Counted from the first letter of the stretch, positions 45,425 to 57,290 are shown. The stretch is 64,000 nucleotides of DNA from Nectonema munidae (GCA_030549495.1 JAUIRK010000338.1:28736-92735), one strand, 5' to 3'. Made by a program: numbers and translations. The notes: generated by a model not told the origin, from the letters alone.

Positions 45425-47174
45425 GCAAGAATAAAACCCAAATAATAGAAAGAGATATTGTTATGATACTCACTTTATTACAAGTGCGTATTCTATTCCT
45501 ATTATTATTAAACATAGTTCCAAAAGATTTTCTAAATTTGTAATTTTCCACTTTATGTGTGCCAAATCAGAAGCATCTTCATGGTATCATTTGTTTTAAT
45601 GAATTCAAATTAATGGGACTTTTTTCATAAGAAACTATATATTCGGCGTTTTAAATAAAAAAAATTAACCACACGTTTTCTGAGACTAAGAGACGGTTGT
45701 CACAATCTTTTTTAGTGGATGCTAGAAGATGGCTGGAGAGTCTTTAATGCCTAAAGCAGAGAACATTGTAATTCATTAATCGAAAAAACTTTAAATGTAA
45801 TATTAATGAATTAGTAGTTTCATCTAACATTTGAAACGCCAAATAGCTTTTTCGCTCATAGAAAAAGACATTTTTTAATTGCATGCATACATTCTATTAA
45901 GAAGCTAAAATTAAAACGAATTCTCACTTTATAAGAAGCGGTTAAGGAGGGTTAACTGCATGCATGAGAATATTTCGAACACGCGAATGCAAAACATCTT
46001 AAATCACAAGCAAACTTTAATTTAGTGGCACTTCATTTTTTTAGATAGAGGATCACAATTTTTTATTGCCCATATTTAATTGGCTGTATATATATACACA
46101 CAAAAGTGATAAATCGAGAAAAATGGAGACACAGGATCAAAGCCACCGAACCTTAACTTGGGGAAAAAGCACAGTCAAAGAATAAGATATATACACTTTA
46201 TAAAATCAGTATAAGCACATTTAACTTTTTGTATATATATTCTCTTGACATTAGACCATCGAAAAGGATTGCGCTTACAGAACCCCAGGAAATACCAAAA
46301 TTTAAGGGTGCATAAAAAATTTCAGCACAACAGACACCACTCCCTTCCATAAGAAAATTTCTTATCTAATAACTGGACAAAACTTCCATATTTTCTGCAG
46401 AAGAAATTTCATGCAACTGTTTTCTTGAATCAGGCGCGCAAGGGCTTTTGCCCAAATGGGTTTAAGAAGAGTAATGGAGGCGTTAAAAATGTAATAAATT
46501 AAATAAACAACTTCAACAACCTAAAGCATTGTCTCAAAAACGTTATACTTCCGCGTAGTTTGGCCAATCAGAAGCATCGCTTTTATTAAATCAACTTACA
46601 TCAATTAACAATGCTTTCCCCTTTTTCATATGAATTTGATTTTGGCGCTTCGCAATATTTTCTCCATCAAGTGATTTTCTTTTTTATTGATATAATTCCT
46701 CAAACTCGTATCCCTTCTGTGACTCCAGACTCCGATCTGCAACAATGGTTATAACTAGGAGGGCAGTTAAGGTCAATAAAGTCAATTTTTTTAATTAAGT
46801 TTCTTGAGATTGGGTGAAATTTTTGTAGGTCAATACAAGCATTTTTTGCCAAAAGAAAATACTTTTTAATTAAGTCCATATTTTGAATTTTTTTTAAAAA
46901 ATTAAATGGCTTTTGTCCACCGGCTTTCGGTTGGATTTTTTTCCTCTCGCGAGAAAAAAAAAAATACCTGATTTTAACAATAAAAAAAAAATTAAAAAAT
47001 TTTTTTTTTAATTCCCGCGCCTTTAAATGTTAAAATTCCTATGGATCAGTCCTCATGGTAAGGCCTTAATTTACTCTAAGACACGATGCTTACATTTTAT
47101 TTTGGCGCGAATAGAAAATTTTATCATGTATTCTTATTTTATATTTTTATCTTGCCCTAAAATTGAATACCTTT
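45425..47174. other. SMNDC1 intron sequence, nothing recognised
   Basis: AT-rich, with no gene or repeat family identified. Confidence 0.4.
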
Positions 47175-47178
47175 TTAA

Positions 47179-49307
47179 CCTTCCTGGACCTGAAATGAAG
47201 GTCAGAAATGACCCCAGAGTATAAAATTTTGCAATAATTGCTAAACTGCAGGTTAAATTTATACAAAATTATCATTTCCTTACTGAAATTATGTGTAAAA
47301 CGTTGACAAGAAATACCAATGAGATACTTGTTTTATTTTACTACTTATGATGTTTTTAAGTGTTTGGGGTCACATTTATTACTGAAATTTTTAATTTTTT
47401 ATAATTTTTATAGATAATAACACCCAGTTATGTCCCGTGAATCTCTTAGTGAAAAGAAATACGAGAAACTTTAGCTACTTCAGCCGATTTGGAGGTTGAT
47501 AGTGAAGAACTTATTTGTGATGAAGATTCAGAAACAGAAGACAATATCTTGCCTAATGAAGATGATTCTCCCCCTTCTAGTTATGAAGAAGACTCAGACG
47601 AATATGATGATGAAAATTACATAACCTCAAGAGATGGAACAAAATGGAGGAAAACTTTCCTCTCCACTCAACAAAGAACTTTGAGACGAAATACTCTACC
47701 AGTGGCGCCTGGACTTACAGCCACCAGTAAAAACATAGACACGCCAATAAGCGCATTTCAGCTACTTTTTGATGATAGTATCTTCAATATGATAATAGAT
47801 TGTTCTGAAAGGAAGACAGCACAACTCAGTCATCCTGAATGGAAATTGAAGAGAGAATCACTGAACGCTTTTATTGGAATCATGATTTTGTTTGGCGCAA
47901 CAAGAGGAAGAAAGGAATCAATCAAATGTGTTTGGAATGATTTTCAAGGCCACAATGGGGCGCGATGCTTTCCAAAATATATTGCGTTTCATTAGAACAG
48001 GTAATCATGAAACTCGTCAGGAACGCAGAGCTTCCGATAAATTAGCCCCAATAAGAGAAGTTTGGGAAATTTTTACGAAAAATTGTCAAAGGTGTCTGGT
48101 GCCCGAATCGCAAATGTGTGTTCATGAACAGTTGGTTGGTTTTCGAAGGAGATGCCCATTCCGAGTGTATATGAAAAGTAAACCAGATCGTTATGGTATC
48201 AAGATTTGGCCTAATTGCGAAAATCCTTCAGGATATGTTTGGAATTCACAAGTGTATACGGGCCAAATTTCCTCCACTCGTGAAAAAAAGCAAGGACAGC
48301 GTGTGGTGTTAGATTTAGTGAAAGGTCTAGGTCAAGGATACGGAGTAACTTGTGATAATTTCTTTACTTCGCTCGAACTTGCTTAGGAGCTGGCGAAACA
48401 AAACAAAACTTTGCTTGGTACAGTAAGACAAATTCGAAAGGAAGTACCAAGAATCATGCTGCCTTCCAAATCACGCGAGGTCAATTCAAGCTTGTTTTTG
48501 TTTTCAAGAGATGCAATGATGGTGTCATATGTTCCTCGCAAAAACAAATCTGTTATTTTGTTATCTAGTCAACATAACGATCAAGCAGTTAGCACTGCAG
48601 AACATTCTAAGCCAGATATTATATTAGATTACAACAAATCTAAGGGTTCTGTTGATAGTGCTGACAAGATGTTCAAAGAATTTTCTTGTCACAGAATCTC
48701 AAAAAGATGGCTGTTTGTTCTTTTAACCCATATTATCAATGTTTGTGCTTTGAATGCTTATGTGCTTTACCAGAAGAAATATTCAAATACATCACTGACA
48801 AGACTTAACTTCCTCAAAGATTTGGGTTTTGAACTCGTTAAACCTGCTATCAAAGCGAGGGCAAATCCCCCAAGAACAGGAATACCATTGTCAGTCCAAG
48901 CAGCCATGGCATCAGTTATAGGCCCTCTAGCACAACAGGTTCCATCACAAATACCAGCTAATTCAGGAAAAGGGAAAAGAAATCGCTGTGCATTCTGCCC
49001 AAGGTCGAAAGATATCAAATATAGCGCTAAATGTTCGTTTTGCTCTGCATTCATTTGCCCTGAACATACAGAATCCAATGTAACAACATGTGTAAACTGT
49101 AATATTTAATTATTTGTAGCCATTATTTTACTTTCTATTAAATTTTGTTTTCCCTTTCATAAATATAAATTTTAGTAAATGAATATTTGAAAATAAGGCT
49201 TTAAAGTTTCTGAGGATAATTTTTAATCATTTAATAACATGTTTAAAAACAAAAAACGATTGGGGTCAAATATTGATGTATTATGAGAGGTTTTAGGTAG
49301 AGGAAGG
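47179..49307 (+). mobile_element. piggyBac element, near full length, TTAA target duplication
   Basis: TTAA lies at both ends (47175-47178, 49308-49311). Terminal inverted repeats are CCTTCCTGGACCT on the left and AGGTAGAGGAAGG on the right. Subterminal copies of TGACCCC face each other about 35 bp inside each end. The length of 2,129 bp is typical of piggyBac. The transposase is on the + strand, opposite to the host SMNDC1 gene, in the intron between exons 49824-49911 and 45262-45422. Confidence 0.9.
47430..49109 (+). pseudogene. piggyBac transposase (PGBD-type), broken
   Basis: Likely original ATG at 47430 (MSRESLSEKKYEKL), then a frame change near 47473 into the main frame. An acidic N-terminus follows, then the DDBD-like region. 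A second frame change lies near 47940, ahead of KATMGRDAFQNILRFIR. The catalytic region has HEQLVGFRRRCPFRVYMKSK, where the first catalytic residue is His instead of Asp (usual VDEQL). The second Asp is kept in VTCDNFFTSLELA, and the third in KGSVDSADKM. A TAG interrupts at 48384. The C-terminal cysteine-rich domain is intact: RCAFCPRS, KCSFCSAFICPEH, TCVNC. Two frameshifts, one stop and the Asp-to-His change make it inactive. Confidence 0.9.
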
Positions 49308-49823
49308 TTAAGCTATTCATTTTTAAATACAAATATGCATATTTTCATTGTTTTTTACGTACAAATGATAGATCACTAATTTTTTTAATGTAAAAACATC
49401 GTGTAAGATATTTTTATTTTTATATTCAACTTTTACTTTTAAAAATCAATAATTTGAACATTTTTGGTCAAATTTAAACATCACTAGTTATAAGATTGTT
49501 AATTTACTTTTAACTTTGAGTGTGCATGTGCATGCCATGGGTTGGGGAAGAGTGTGTTAGTGGATGAAAATAGAAAAAATATGTTAGCAAAAATATTCAA
49601 TGACTATGCAGCGGTAAAGCAAAGCTAGTTATATATATATATTTGAAATGAGGAGAAAAATCATTCTAATAGACATGGAGATAGGTAAAAAAGGAATCAT
49701 TGATAAGTGTTACTTTGTATTATGCAAACATGAGAATTGTAGAGTAGAGTGATAAATAGGAGAATTAGATTAAAAGAAGGGTAACGTAGGTGGTACAATT
49801 TAAGAGATGAAAGGAGGTATTAC

Positions 49824-49911
49824 AGCGAGTGTGTAGACGACTTGACTTTCAATTAGTCTGACTGTGATAAAATTTTCATCGTGGATAGCGATTATGTTTG
49901 CAGGAGAGATG
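49824..49911 (-). CDS. SMNDC1: SMNDC1 exon, second half of Tudor domain (predicted)
   Basis: Acceptor ATATTTCAG, 88 nt, donor CGCT|GTAATA. It begins with C, completing the GA left by the previous exon (Asp), and ends in phase 0 as the next exon needs. It encodes ISPANIIAIHDENFITVRLI and ESQVVYTLA, the expected beta-strand pattern (x-A-x-I-x-x-I...V) of a Tudor/SMN domain. The aromatic residues that form the methylarginine cage are not seen. The call rests on position, phase and pattern, so it is less certain than the other exons. Confidence 0.6.
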
Positions 49912-50862
49912 CTGAAATATAAAAAAATACATATTGTTTGTTTATTATTATTATTATCTATATTATTATAATAGCCTAGCGTGCGTCTGCCTGTCTGTCG
50001 CTGGAAGCAGTACAGAAAAGAATAAAATATCTCAAGTGATTTAGATTGTTCGTTAAAATCTTTTTTTTATAAAAATAAAGGTTTGAATTTTTTTATTAAT
50101 AAAACTGACAAAAAGTAACTTCATTTTATTTGTTATTTTTGAATAACAGACAACTGTTATTAAACTTTTCATAAGCTTTCTAATGTAAAGGCAGTAGAAA
50201 AAGGTTTTTGAAAAAAGGTATTTTGCCAAAAAAAATCGCTGTGTTTCAACTATGTTTAAAAATATTGACCGCCTGGGCTATTTTTTGAAATAATGCCGTC
50301 TATATATTTTATTCAATTGTAAATATAATAATGGCATATAATACGTAAATTATTTTAAAAATAAACATTTTGAAAGTTTGTATGGATTCTTATATTTCCT
50401 AAAAAGATATCCTTATGTGAACAGCGCTTCACATATGATACGCCCGTATTATACACAAAAAAATAATGCATTTCACTAGAAAATCGACAATAACAAGGTT
50501 TTTACTGTTATTCCAGCGCGTGTTGTGAGCAAAGAGGGTTCTTAAAATAATATTGGAAACCTAGTCACAAGCGACATTAAAAAGGAAAAATTTAACGGCC
50601 AAAAAAGGGTTTTAACATAAAAATATATTCATCATTTCAATCAATTCGATATATATAATAGATATGGCTCAGCTTTGCTTCATAAACGGAAACTCCGGGG
50701 AGTTAACTTTGAGTTGTTTTTATTGATATGCTGTCATGTATGATGTGATATGTCATAGTCTTGTATTTATTATTGTATTATACAATACAAGACATTCACA
50801 AATACAAATACACGAAACTTAAGAGAGTTAAGCATAGGACAATGCCAAAAAGTAAAACTTAC
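49912..50862. other. SMNDC1 intron sequence, nothing recognised
   Basis: AT-rich intron between two SMNDC1 exons. No repeat family or gene identified. Confidence 0.4.
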
Positions 50863-51170
50863 TCATCTAGTGAGGATTGGATTTGTGCCAAACAAATGTC
50901 TCCCACTTTCCATGCGATATCATCTTCTTTATACTTTACAGCTTTTCGCGTAATTTTGGTAGAAGTCTGCTTAAAACTCTTCTTTCTCTCCTCATCTTCT
51001 TCGTCATCCTGCTCTTCTTCGTCTTCGTCCTCATCCTCATCGGAGTTTTCGTCAGCATCATCATTTGAATGCAATTTATTTCTTTTTCTAACTTTGTGCA
51101 CGGCTTCTTTTGTAGAAGTATTATTTTTTCCTTGCATCGTCAACAACTCATCGGTAAGATTCAACACATT
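50863..51170 (-). CDS. SMNDC1: SMNDC1 exon: coiled segment, acidic linker, Tudor start
   Basis: Acceptor TTTCTCTCTTATCCATAG, 308 nt, donor GATGA|GTAAGT (near-perfect). It starts NVLNLTDELLTMQ, aligning with EVIELTKDLLSTQ of vertebrate SMNDC1. An acidic tract of about 25 Asp/Glu residues follows (residues 38-61), then basic sequence, then AWKVGDICLAQ, matching SWKVGDKCMAV, the first Tudor strand. The acidic linker is longer than in vertebrates. The Trp that follows Val in the vertebrate protein is Ile here. Confidence 0.9.
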
Positions 51171-52430
51171 CTATGGATAAGAGAGAAAAATGAGAAATGT
51201 CTAAAGTACTTTAATGAGTTATAACCAGATATTTTTCTTACAATAGTACAAAAAATACACGATGATGTAAATAAAAATCATTGTAAATTTCATTCAACTC
51301 TCCGAAAAATTCCTTAATCTTTTTAAATTTGTGGGAGTACAACATTTTTTTAATCAAAATGTGAGAACATAACAATGCACGGTATTTCTTTTGAGTGGGG
51401 GGAGGGAAGTATATTTCTTATAGTACTGAAAGTGTATCCATTAGACAGTAGAATTAAAACAAAAAAGAAATGTTCTCAAAGCTATTATACAATTATTCAA
51501 AGCGAGAATGTCAATGTAGTTAGTAAAAATAGCCATAGCCCAACTTCTGAATTGTGTATAAGACGTATACCCTCTCAGCACATGGTTTGTGAGGAACACC
51601 AGTGCGCTTCTCAAACTTGTTGAGAGCGTGTACCGGCAAAGATTATTTTCGAACACGATAGACCGGTGCATGAAAACTAAACATATAAGTGGTATTCACG
51701 ACAATATATAAATCAAGAGTTAACTTATGTCAGTGCGACTTACCTAGTCTTGGCTCGAGAGAAAATGAAGCACGCAGTTCAAAAACTAAAAGTATTAGAA
51801 AACGAAAAAATGAGAAGTTAAGGCGATTTGAGTGATCGATCATTACGGAGTTTTCATCAGAAGCAGTGCATACAAAAAACACTGTAGTTTATTTATAAAT
51901 TTTTATAGATGAAATGAACTTTTTTGAAGCTATGTTGTTTTAGATAAATTGGTTCAAAACAAAAAAGCCTCATAATCAAAAATTATGTTATATACAACAA
52001 ATTGCTATATTTGAACTAAAAAATTCAGAAAAAATCAAATTATATGGTTTAAAAATACCTTGAGTCCAGAAACTACGTTATGAGATTGGAGTTTGTAAAG
52101 CGAAGTTAATTATTATCAACAAAAAAATATGATGACAGAAAAGTTGTTTTTTTCACATATTATTAAGGCTTGTTTTGATCAATATTTCATCTTACAATCT
52201 TTATCGACAAATTTTTAAACTAATCAAGCCATGGGAATGATTGATCTATGATCTGACTTTATAGTGGATTGATGATAATGATAGAAGCGTGATTATAGGT
52301 TTGAAACATTCGGCTAAACGCAGTGTGCTATGATATAGTGATAGAGCACACGTTTTGGGATAAAGACAATGATATTTAAAATTATAAGTAAAGTGCTGAA
52401 GGGTCATTTGCTTGAAATAAAAAAGAAAAT

Positions 52431-52707
52431 AAAAAGAGTAAAGTTTCAAACAAATTTATTTAAATAAAACTAATTTTTGACTCCACGAGTCTAATTAGTC
52501 TAATTTATCAAGTTGAAGTATTAAATATCTAATCTATGTCAATCTGAAGTATTAAATGTTGTATTAATCTGTAAGATCATTTCTCTAATCCCCTTCAACC
52601 ATATACTAACCCCGTTTAATCCCTTTCATTTAAAGCATTTACATCTTCTACGTCTAATGTTTCATTCGTTTTATTTAAATAAATTTGTTTGAAACTTTAC
52701 TCTTTTT
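52431..52707. mobile_element. element with perfect 40-bp terminal inverted repeats
   Basis: Positions 52431-52470 (AAAAAGAGTAAAGTTTCAAA...) and 52668-52707 are exact reverse complements over 40 bp, around a 197-bp centre. The centre is AT-rich with two copies of GAAGTATTAAAT. Perfect arms in otherwise decayed surroundings suggest a recent insertion or strong pairing constraint. No target duplication was identified. It lies in the SMNDC1 intron next to exon 52794-52859. Confidence 0.7.
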
Positions 52708-52793
52708 GATATTTAAATTAAATTAAATATCTATCAAATAATAACTCGGCATCAATGAATATGAATGGAGACAGTGCAGAATGAAATCCTTAC

Positions 52794-52859
52794 TTCTAAA
52801 TTTGCCTTCAAAGTCAGCAACTCCTCATTCGATTGATCAAGGGTTAGAGCAGCATTTAC
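52794..52859 (-). CDS. SMNDC1: SMNDC1 N-terminal coiled exon
   Basis: Acceptor AACTTCTTTTTTAG, 66 nt, donor TTAGAA|GTAAGG, phase 0 at both ends. It encodes VNAALTLDQSNEEL and LTLKANLE, aligning with VEAALSGNGENEDL and LKLKKDLQ of vertebrate SMNDC1. The preceding exon should end in QLQQ-like sequence; it was not found between here and 62.7 kb. Confidence 0.85.
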
Positions 52860-55494
52860 CTAAAAAAGAAGTTGGTTTATAATTCAAAGCATTGCCTCCC
52901 TCTATCAAAGTAGGCGTACAAAGTACCGTATATTAAATATGTATAAGAAATTATATAAATAGGAATATAAATAGTGATCTTCTCACTAGTTTAATCGAAA
53001 AAATATTTTTTATTAAGCATAGAAGGCATATTACATTTATATATATATATAACAGTAGGTAATGAGAAGGATTGTGCCGAAGTAGAATCTCCATATTTGA
53101 TTATACTGTATTGCCAATTCTATAGTTGTTAAAGAAGCTCTAAAACTTATTTGAAAATAATTTTTGATAAAATGTATTCCTTATACAAGTTAAAAAATGG
53201 CATATTATAAATTTGTCAAAACACCAGTTTCTCTTACATAATAATTTAATAAATTTTTCTATCTGCATTTCGTAACCAAAAATTTAAAACACTAGATAAG
53301 AAAGGTCAAACTCTAGGTACAAAATTTCTCGGCTATCAAAGGTTAGATGTAGTTTAAAAGATAGACATTAATATCTCTAGAAATAATTCCTAATACCCAG
53401 TGATATGATGATCAACTTAAATCATATACGTAGACTTGTATTGAATACTAGATAGGCTAGATTCCAACTTCATCAACAAGTTTAGATTATAAATTTTGGG
53501 AATCTTTTGAAACTCTAAGCCCGATAATACTGACTTTCTTTAAGCTGGAAAACATAAACCTCTATTATGCTTTATAAAAACTATATACTGGACTATAAAC
53601 GGTTAAAACCTGCTTAACATTAGACGAACAGCTAAGAACAGCTTATTTGACCCAGTTATAAAAAAACTTTACCAAAATTATTTAAATACAAAATCTAATG
53701 AGGTAAAATTAGAAATAAAAAATGATCTAGTCTCAAAAATAACGAATTTTTTATCGTGATATTTTAATTTCCATAATAGCTCTCACAAAAAGGTGTTTGG
53801 GTTTTATAGTTGAATGCGCTTTTTTAGGACTAAACAAGTTGATGCATGTCATCGAAGAACAATGATATAGTAGAGAGAATGTCAGTTTACTTTACTATAC
53901 TTTGAAAATAAATTGACTAAAAGTATTACATTTGATGAATTTGTAGAAACCTAAAAAAATGTCAAGGTTGAAAAATAAAAATCATTTTCCACGTTTTCAA
54001 CAATATATATGCATTAATTCTATATATTTTTTCAATAAATATAGTATAGAATAAATCTTTTTGGAGAATTTACCTTTATGTACATTTATAAGATAAAGCC
54101 TTAAAGTCATAAATTCAAGTATCTAAAAAAGTTTTACCTCCTCTTAGTCAAATTACTAGCTACATCAATGAATATAATTTGTTCTTTTAGTTTAGATTCT
54201 AATTCACTTTTAATGTTAATTAAATTTTAAATATAACTTTAGATCTCAGTATTATATAATTACTGTTGCATTATACTTAATATTGAAATTTAAAATAGAT
54301 AAATCTATTGATAAATGTAATGTTATTATACTTGATCAAGCTGGTATCTATAGATTTCCAAACTTTGTTCAAGTTCATTATTCTCCATTAAATGATCGGA
54401 CTGAAAAGGATGGATAAGTTCAAAAAATGCCAGGCCAAAAAGTTCTAACCCTTATTTGATTTTGCTAATTTAAAATCAAATGCAATCGTAATTCATTCAA
54501 ACGAATTGAAAGCAAATTTAATTCTACTCACCTTTCTCTCCAACTACTTTATCTTTCCTATTTAAAAAAACGACTCAACAAGATGTTATCGATTATGATC
54601 AAACCTTCTAAATCAATTTAATGGCGTAAAAAACATCTTTCAGACAGAACCTCTACATAAACTCCAATTTGCTCCCTATTTCTTAAACTTAAAGCAATAC
54701 TTCTGCTACCCAATATATTCTTTTTCATTAACTCATGAAAAAGAGAGTGCCATCAAAACTCTTTTAACTAATAGCCTCTTTGCTCAAAATTTACCTAGTC
54801 TTTATTCTAACTTGTATTTCAAAAAATATTCTACTTTCTAAATTTTTATCAAATAAAAAACTCAATTTAAAGCCCATCAGCTTTTTAATCCTTATTAGTA
54901 AAATTGGCTATATTGGCGAATCTTCTTATATCATTCTACTTAAATCAAGCAGCTCTCATATTTGAAATAGTCTTCTCAACAGACCTAAAATTATTCTAAA
55001 CAATAGACTTCTTCAAGCTAAAGTTTCCACTCCAAAAATTCGACGGTGTAGTAAATCTGTGAAGTTTAATCATACTCTTCTTTCTGAAATTCTTCTTCAA
55101 ATTGCTCCCATTGTGGAAATAGAGGGGACTCCATCTCTTAGGGTATTTTTAAGGAGGGCGATACAAACATCAAATGTTTTTACTGTGTACAGAACCACTC
55201 TGCTCTGTCAAAAACCCCTCTTTTCTTTTTTAGGTTATGCGATAATCTTTTATTTAACAACAAATCATTTCTCAGTTCGTTTAAATTTTGAATTTTCTTT
55301 ATAAAAACTTCTACCAGTCATCTGTTTGCTGTACTAATCTTTCAAATATAACATTCTCACGATGTATTCTATAACACTTTCAAATTCCCATCACTTTTAT
55401 CAAAAATTTCTCAACAACCTACAAACTCCATTAGAGCAATATTATAATAACTAAGAGTCTATATTACTATATTTCACTAGTCTATATTGCCAGT
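52860..55494. other. no intact gene; decayed coding-like patches
   Basis: On the minus strand at 54137-54215 a short open piece reads KSELESKLKEQIIFIDVASN, then LTKRR, which resembles part of a hAT-type transposase; this is weak. On the + strand, 54780-55315 has coding-like patches including CSHCGNRGD and CFYCVQNHSA, zinc-knuckle-like, perhaps from an old retroelement. No class was assigned. Confidence 0.3.
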
Positions 55495-55613
55495 GTGTGT
55501 AAGGTTCGTTAGATACTGTACTTTGTTAACTCAAGATCTTGGGTTCGATCCTGTATCAAGTCTCCTTTCTTCATAGTTCGATACAAGCGACAACACCCAT
55601 GGTACCTTTATCT
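55495..55613 (+). mobile_element. tRNA-derived SINE, copy E
   Basis: Starts GTGTAAGGTTCG, then TTAGATACTGTACTTTG, the perfect B-box GGTTCGATCC, and ATCAAGTCTCCTTTCTTCAT. It runs on to CGATACAAGCGACAACACCC and ATGGTACCTTTATC, sharing the 3' part with copy C. Confidence 0.7.
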
Positions 55614-56699
55614 TATTAGATATCCATCGAAAATTTATTTTTGATGTACAACATTCACTGATACAAAAAAGATCTTGACTGAGAACAAAAAACTCATAGG
55701 TCAAATGCTTCGAGTGAATTAAGAAAAGTAGGTAACCGATATTTTGGAGTTTATAATTTTGACATTGATTGACCGATTTAATTCATTTTTGAACAGGATA
55801 GATTAATTTTCATAAAAAATAAATGACAAGAATAAAATTGCTGCTCCCTATTAAGGAACGTTAGGCACTTGTCTTTTTGGCGCACGCCTTTCTAAAATTG
55901 AAATTTACATAATAATTTTAGATTTAAAAAAAATGTTTTAATTGTGAATTTTGGACGGTGACTACGGCTATTGAAATTGAATCAAAGTAATAAACACTAA
56001 ACTAATCAACTGAAAAACAAAGTAAACAACTATCATAAAATAAGTTTCCTGGCAAAAACAGTCTGTGCCAAACTGAGCTATTTCACCCCCACTAACTAAG
56101 TAATCCGAAATAGCCACTGACGAATGATAAAGTCTTTGAAGAAAGGATAGAAGTAGTAGAAGAATCATATTAGTAGAATAGAAGTAGGTAGGAACGATCT
56201 ACCTAAATGAAGAGAAATGCTTAGTGTGATTGAGTGTGGAGCGAATCAGGTTGTTTTATTATAATGGAATTTTTTGATTTAAAAAGGTAAAATAAAACTA
56301 TTTTTTTAAATAACTAAAGTTATCGTGCTTTACAAGGTCTGTCAATTAATCAACCAAAAGCAAATATTTTTAAATTAGTTCGCATAAACAGTATTGTCAT
56401 TATCGAGGTAGCTAATTGTTTTTGAAGCGGGTTTTAGTTTAACCCAATATTTTTGTCTTTTATTACAGGTATATTAGAAGAAATCATTCTAAATTATTTT
56501 CTCTCATTGATGAGGAATCTTAGAAGTCAAAGATAGATTCTTGCTCCCCTAAGGATTATTTAAAATGGATATTTGAGCGGAGCAAATTTTACGTTTTATT
56601 GCAAGACAAAGGAAACACTTAATATAGGTGGCTCTAGGTACTATTTGCACACAAAACAAAGAATAAGCCCTTGTTCAGTCAATAACTATACCTATCAGG
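55614..56699. other. gene-free stretch
   Basis: AT-rich. The minus frame at 55968-56168 has no recognised domain. Nothing else seen. Confidence 0.4.
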
Positions 56700-57290
56700 A
56701 TTTTTGGTACGGTTAAAGTTAACTGGAGGTTTGGCAAATCTGATTAACGCACATGAAATTACCATTACTTCATGTATAGCGCTGGAAGACAGTTTTTGTG
56801 AGATGTTTGAAGATGTCCTTACTTCAATTCCACAAGGAGAAGATCTGTACCTCATTGGTGACTAAAATACACGGCTAGGGAGAGATCATCAACATTGGCA
56901 TGTAGCACATCGTCACTTTGTAGTTGGGTAAAATAAAGAGAGACTTTGTAACTCTGATAAGAAGGGGTTGTGAGCACTGCCACGATGCTTGGAGTGGAGG
57001 AATGTCGTAAAGTATCATGGTGGTACCTAAAGTCCAAACATTTCCACTAACTTGGCCAGATATAATCATCTGATAACAGCTAAGCAATTTCAAGGTAACC
57101 CGCTCATTTCATAGTAGATTATTGTTACATATCATCCTTTGGTAGAGAACAGAGTGGAAATAACATGCCTGGAAACCGTACGATCGCTATATTCTGAATT
57201 CGTACACGCTTATGTGTAGATGTGGACAACACAGAGATTGTAAACGTCATCGATCATATATTATCAACTGAAAGTGGAAATCTTCAAATT
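56700..57290 (+). pseudogene. LINE endonuclease (EEP) fragment, RTE-like
   Basis: The + strand encodes VRLKLTGGLANLINAHEIT, then DVLTSIPQGEDLYLIGD and NTRLGRDHQHWHVAHRHF, the apurinic-type endonuclease block (D.L...GDFNARVG.....W) of RTE-like LINEs and of the CFDP2-like proteins derived from them. YHGGT*SPNISTNLARYNHL corresponds to the W.HPRSKHWHQLD region after frame decay. No reverse transcriptase was found downstream, so it is a 5' fragment with several stops and shifts. Two minus-strand frames here are shadows. Confidence 0.65.

Larger units (their letters stand above)
32599..52859 (-). other. SMNDC1: SMNDC1 (SPF30) gene span, exon 1 not found
   Basis: Six exons on the minus strand, in the order expected for SMNDC1 and with compatible phases: 52794-52859 (phase 0 end), 50863-51170 (ends after GA), 49824-49911 (starts C, ends phase 0), 45262-45422 (ends AG), 37546-37672 (starts G, ends phase 0) and 32716-32901. 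Together they encode about 311 residues; human SMNDC1 has 238. The first exon (about 20 residues ending before VNAAL) lies upstream and was not recognised. Introns of up to 7.6 kb hold a piggyBac, a LINE, a MULE and MITEs. The poly(A) signal AATAAA is at 32599-32604 on the minus strand. Confidence 0.85.

Noticed and set aside
50761-51180. 139-codon + strand ORF rich in Ser
   Set aside because: Antisense of the acidic linker exon of SMNDC1; Glu/Asp codons read as Ser/Phe on the other strand.
54780-55315. Zinc-knuckle-like patches as evidence of a retroelement
   Set aside because: Too short and diverged to assign to a family; no flanking terminal repeats or polymerase motifs were seen.
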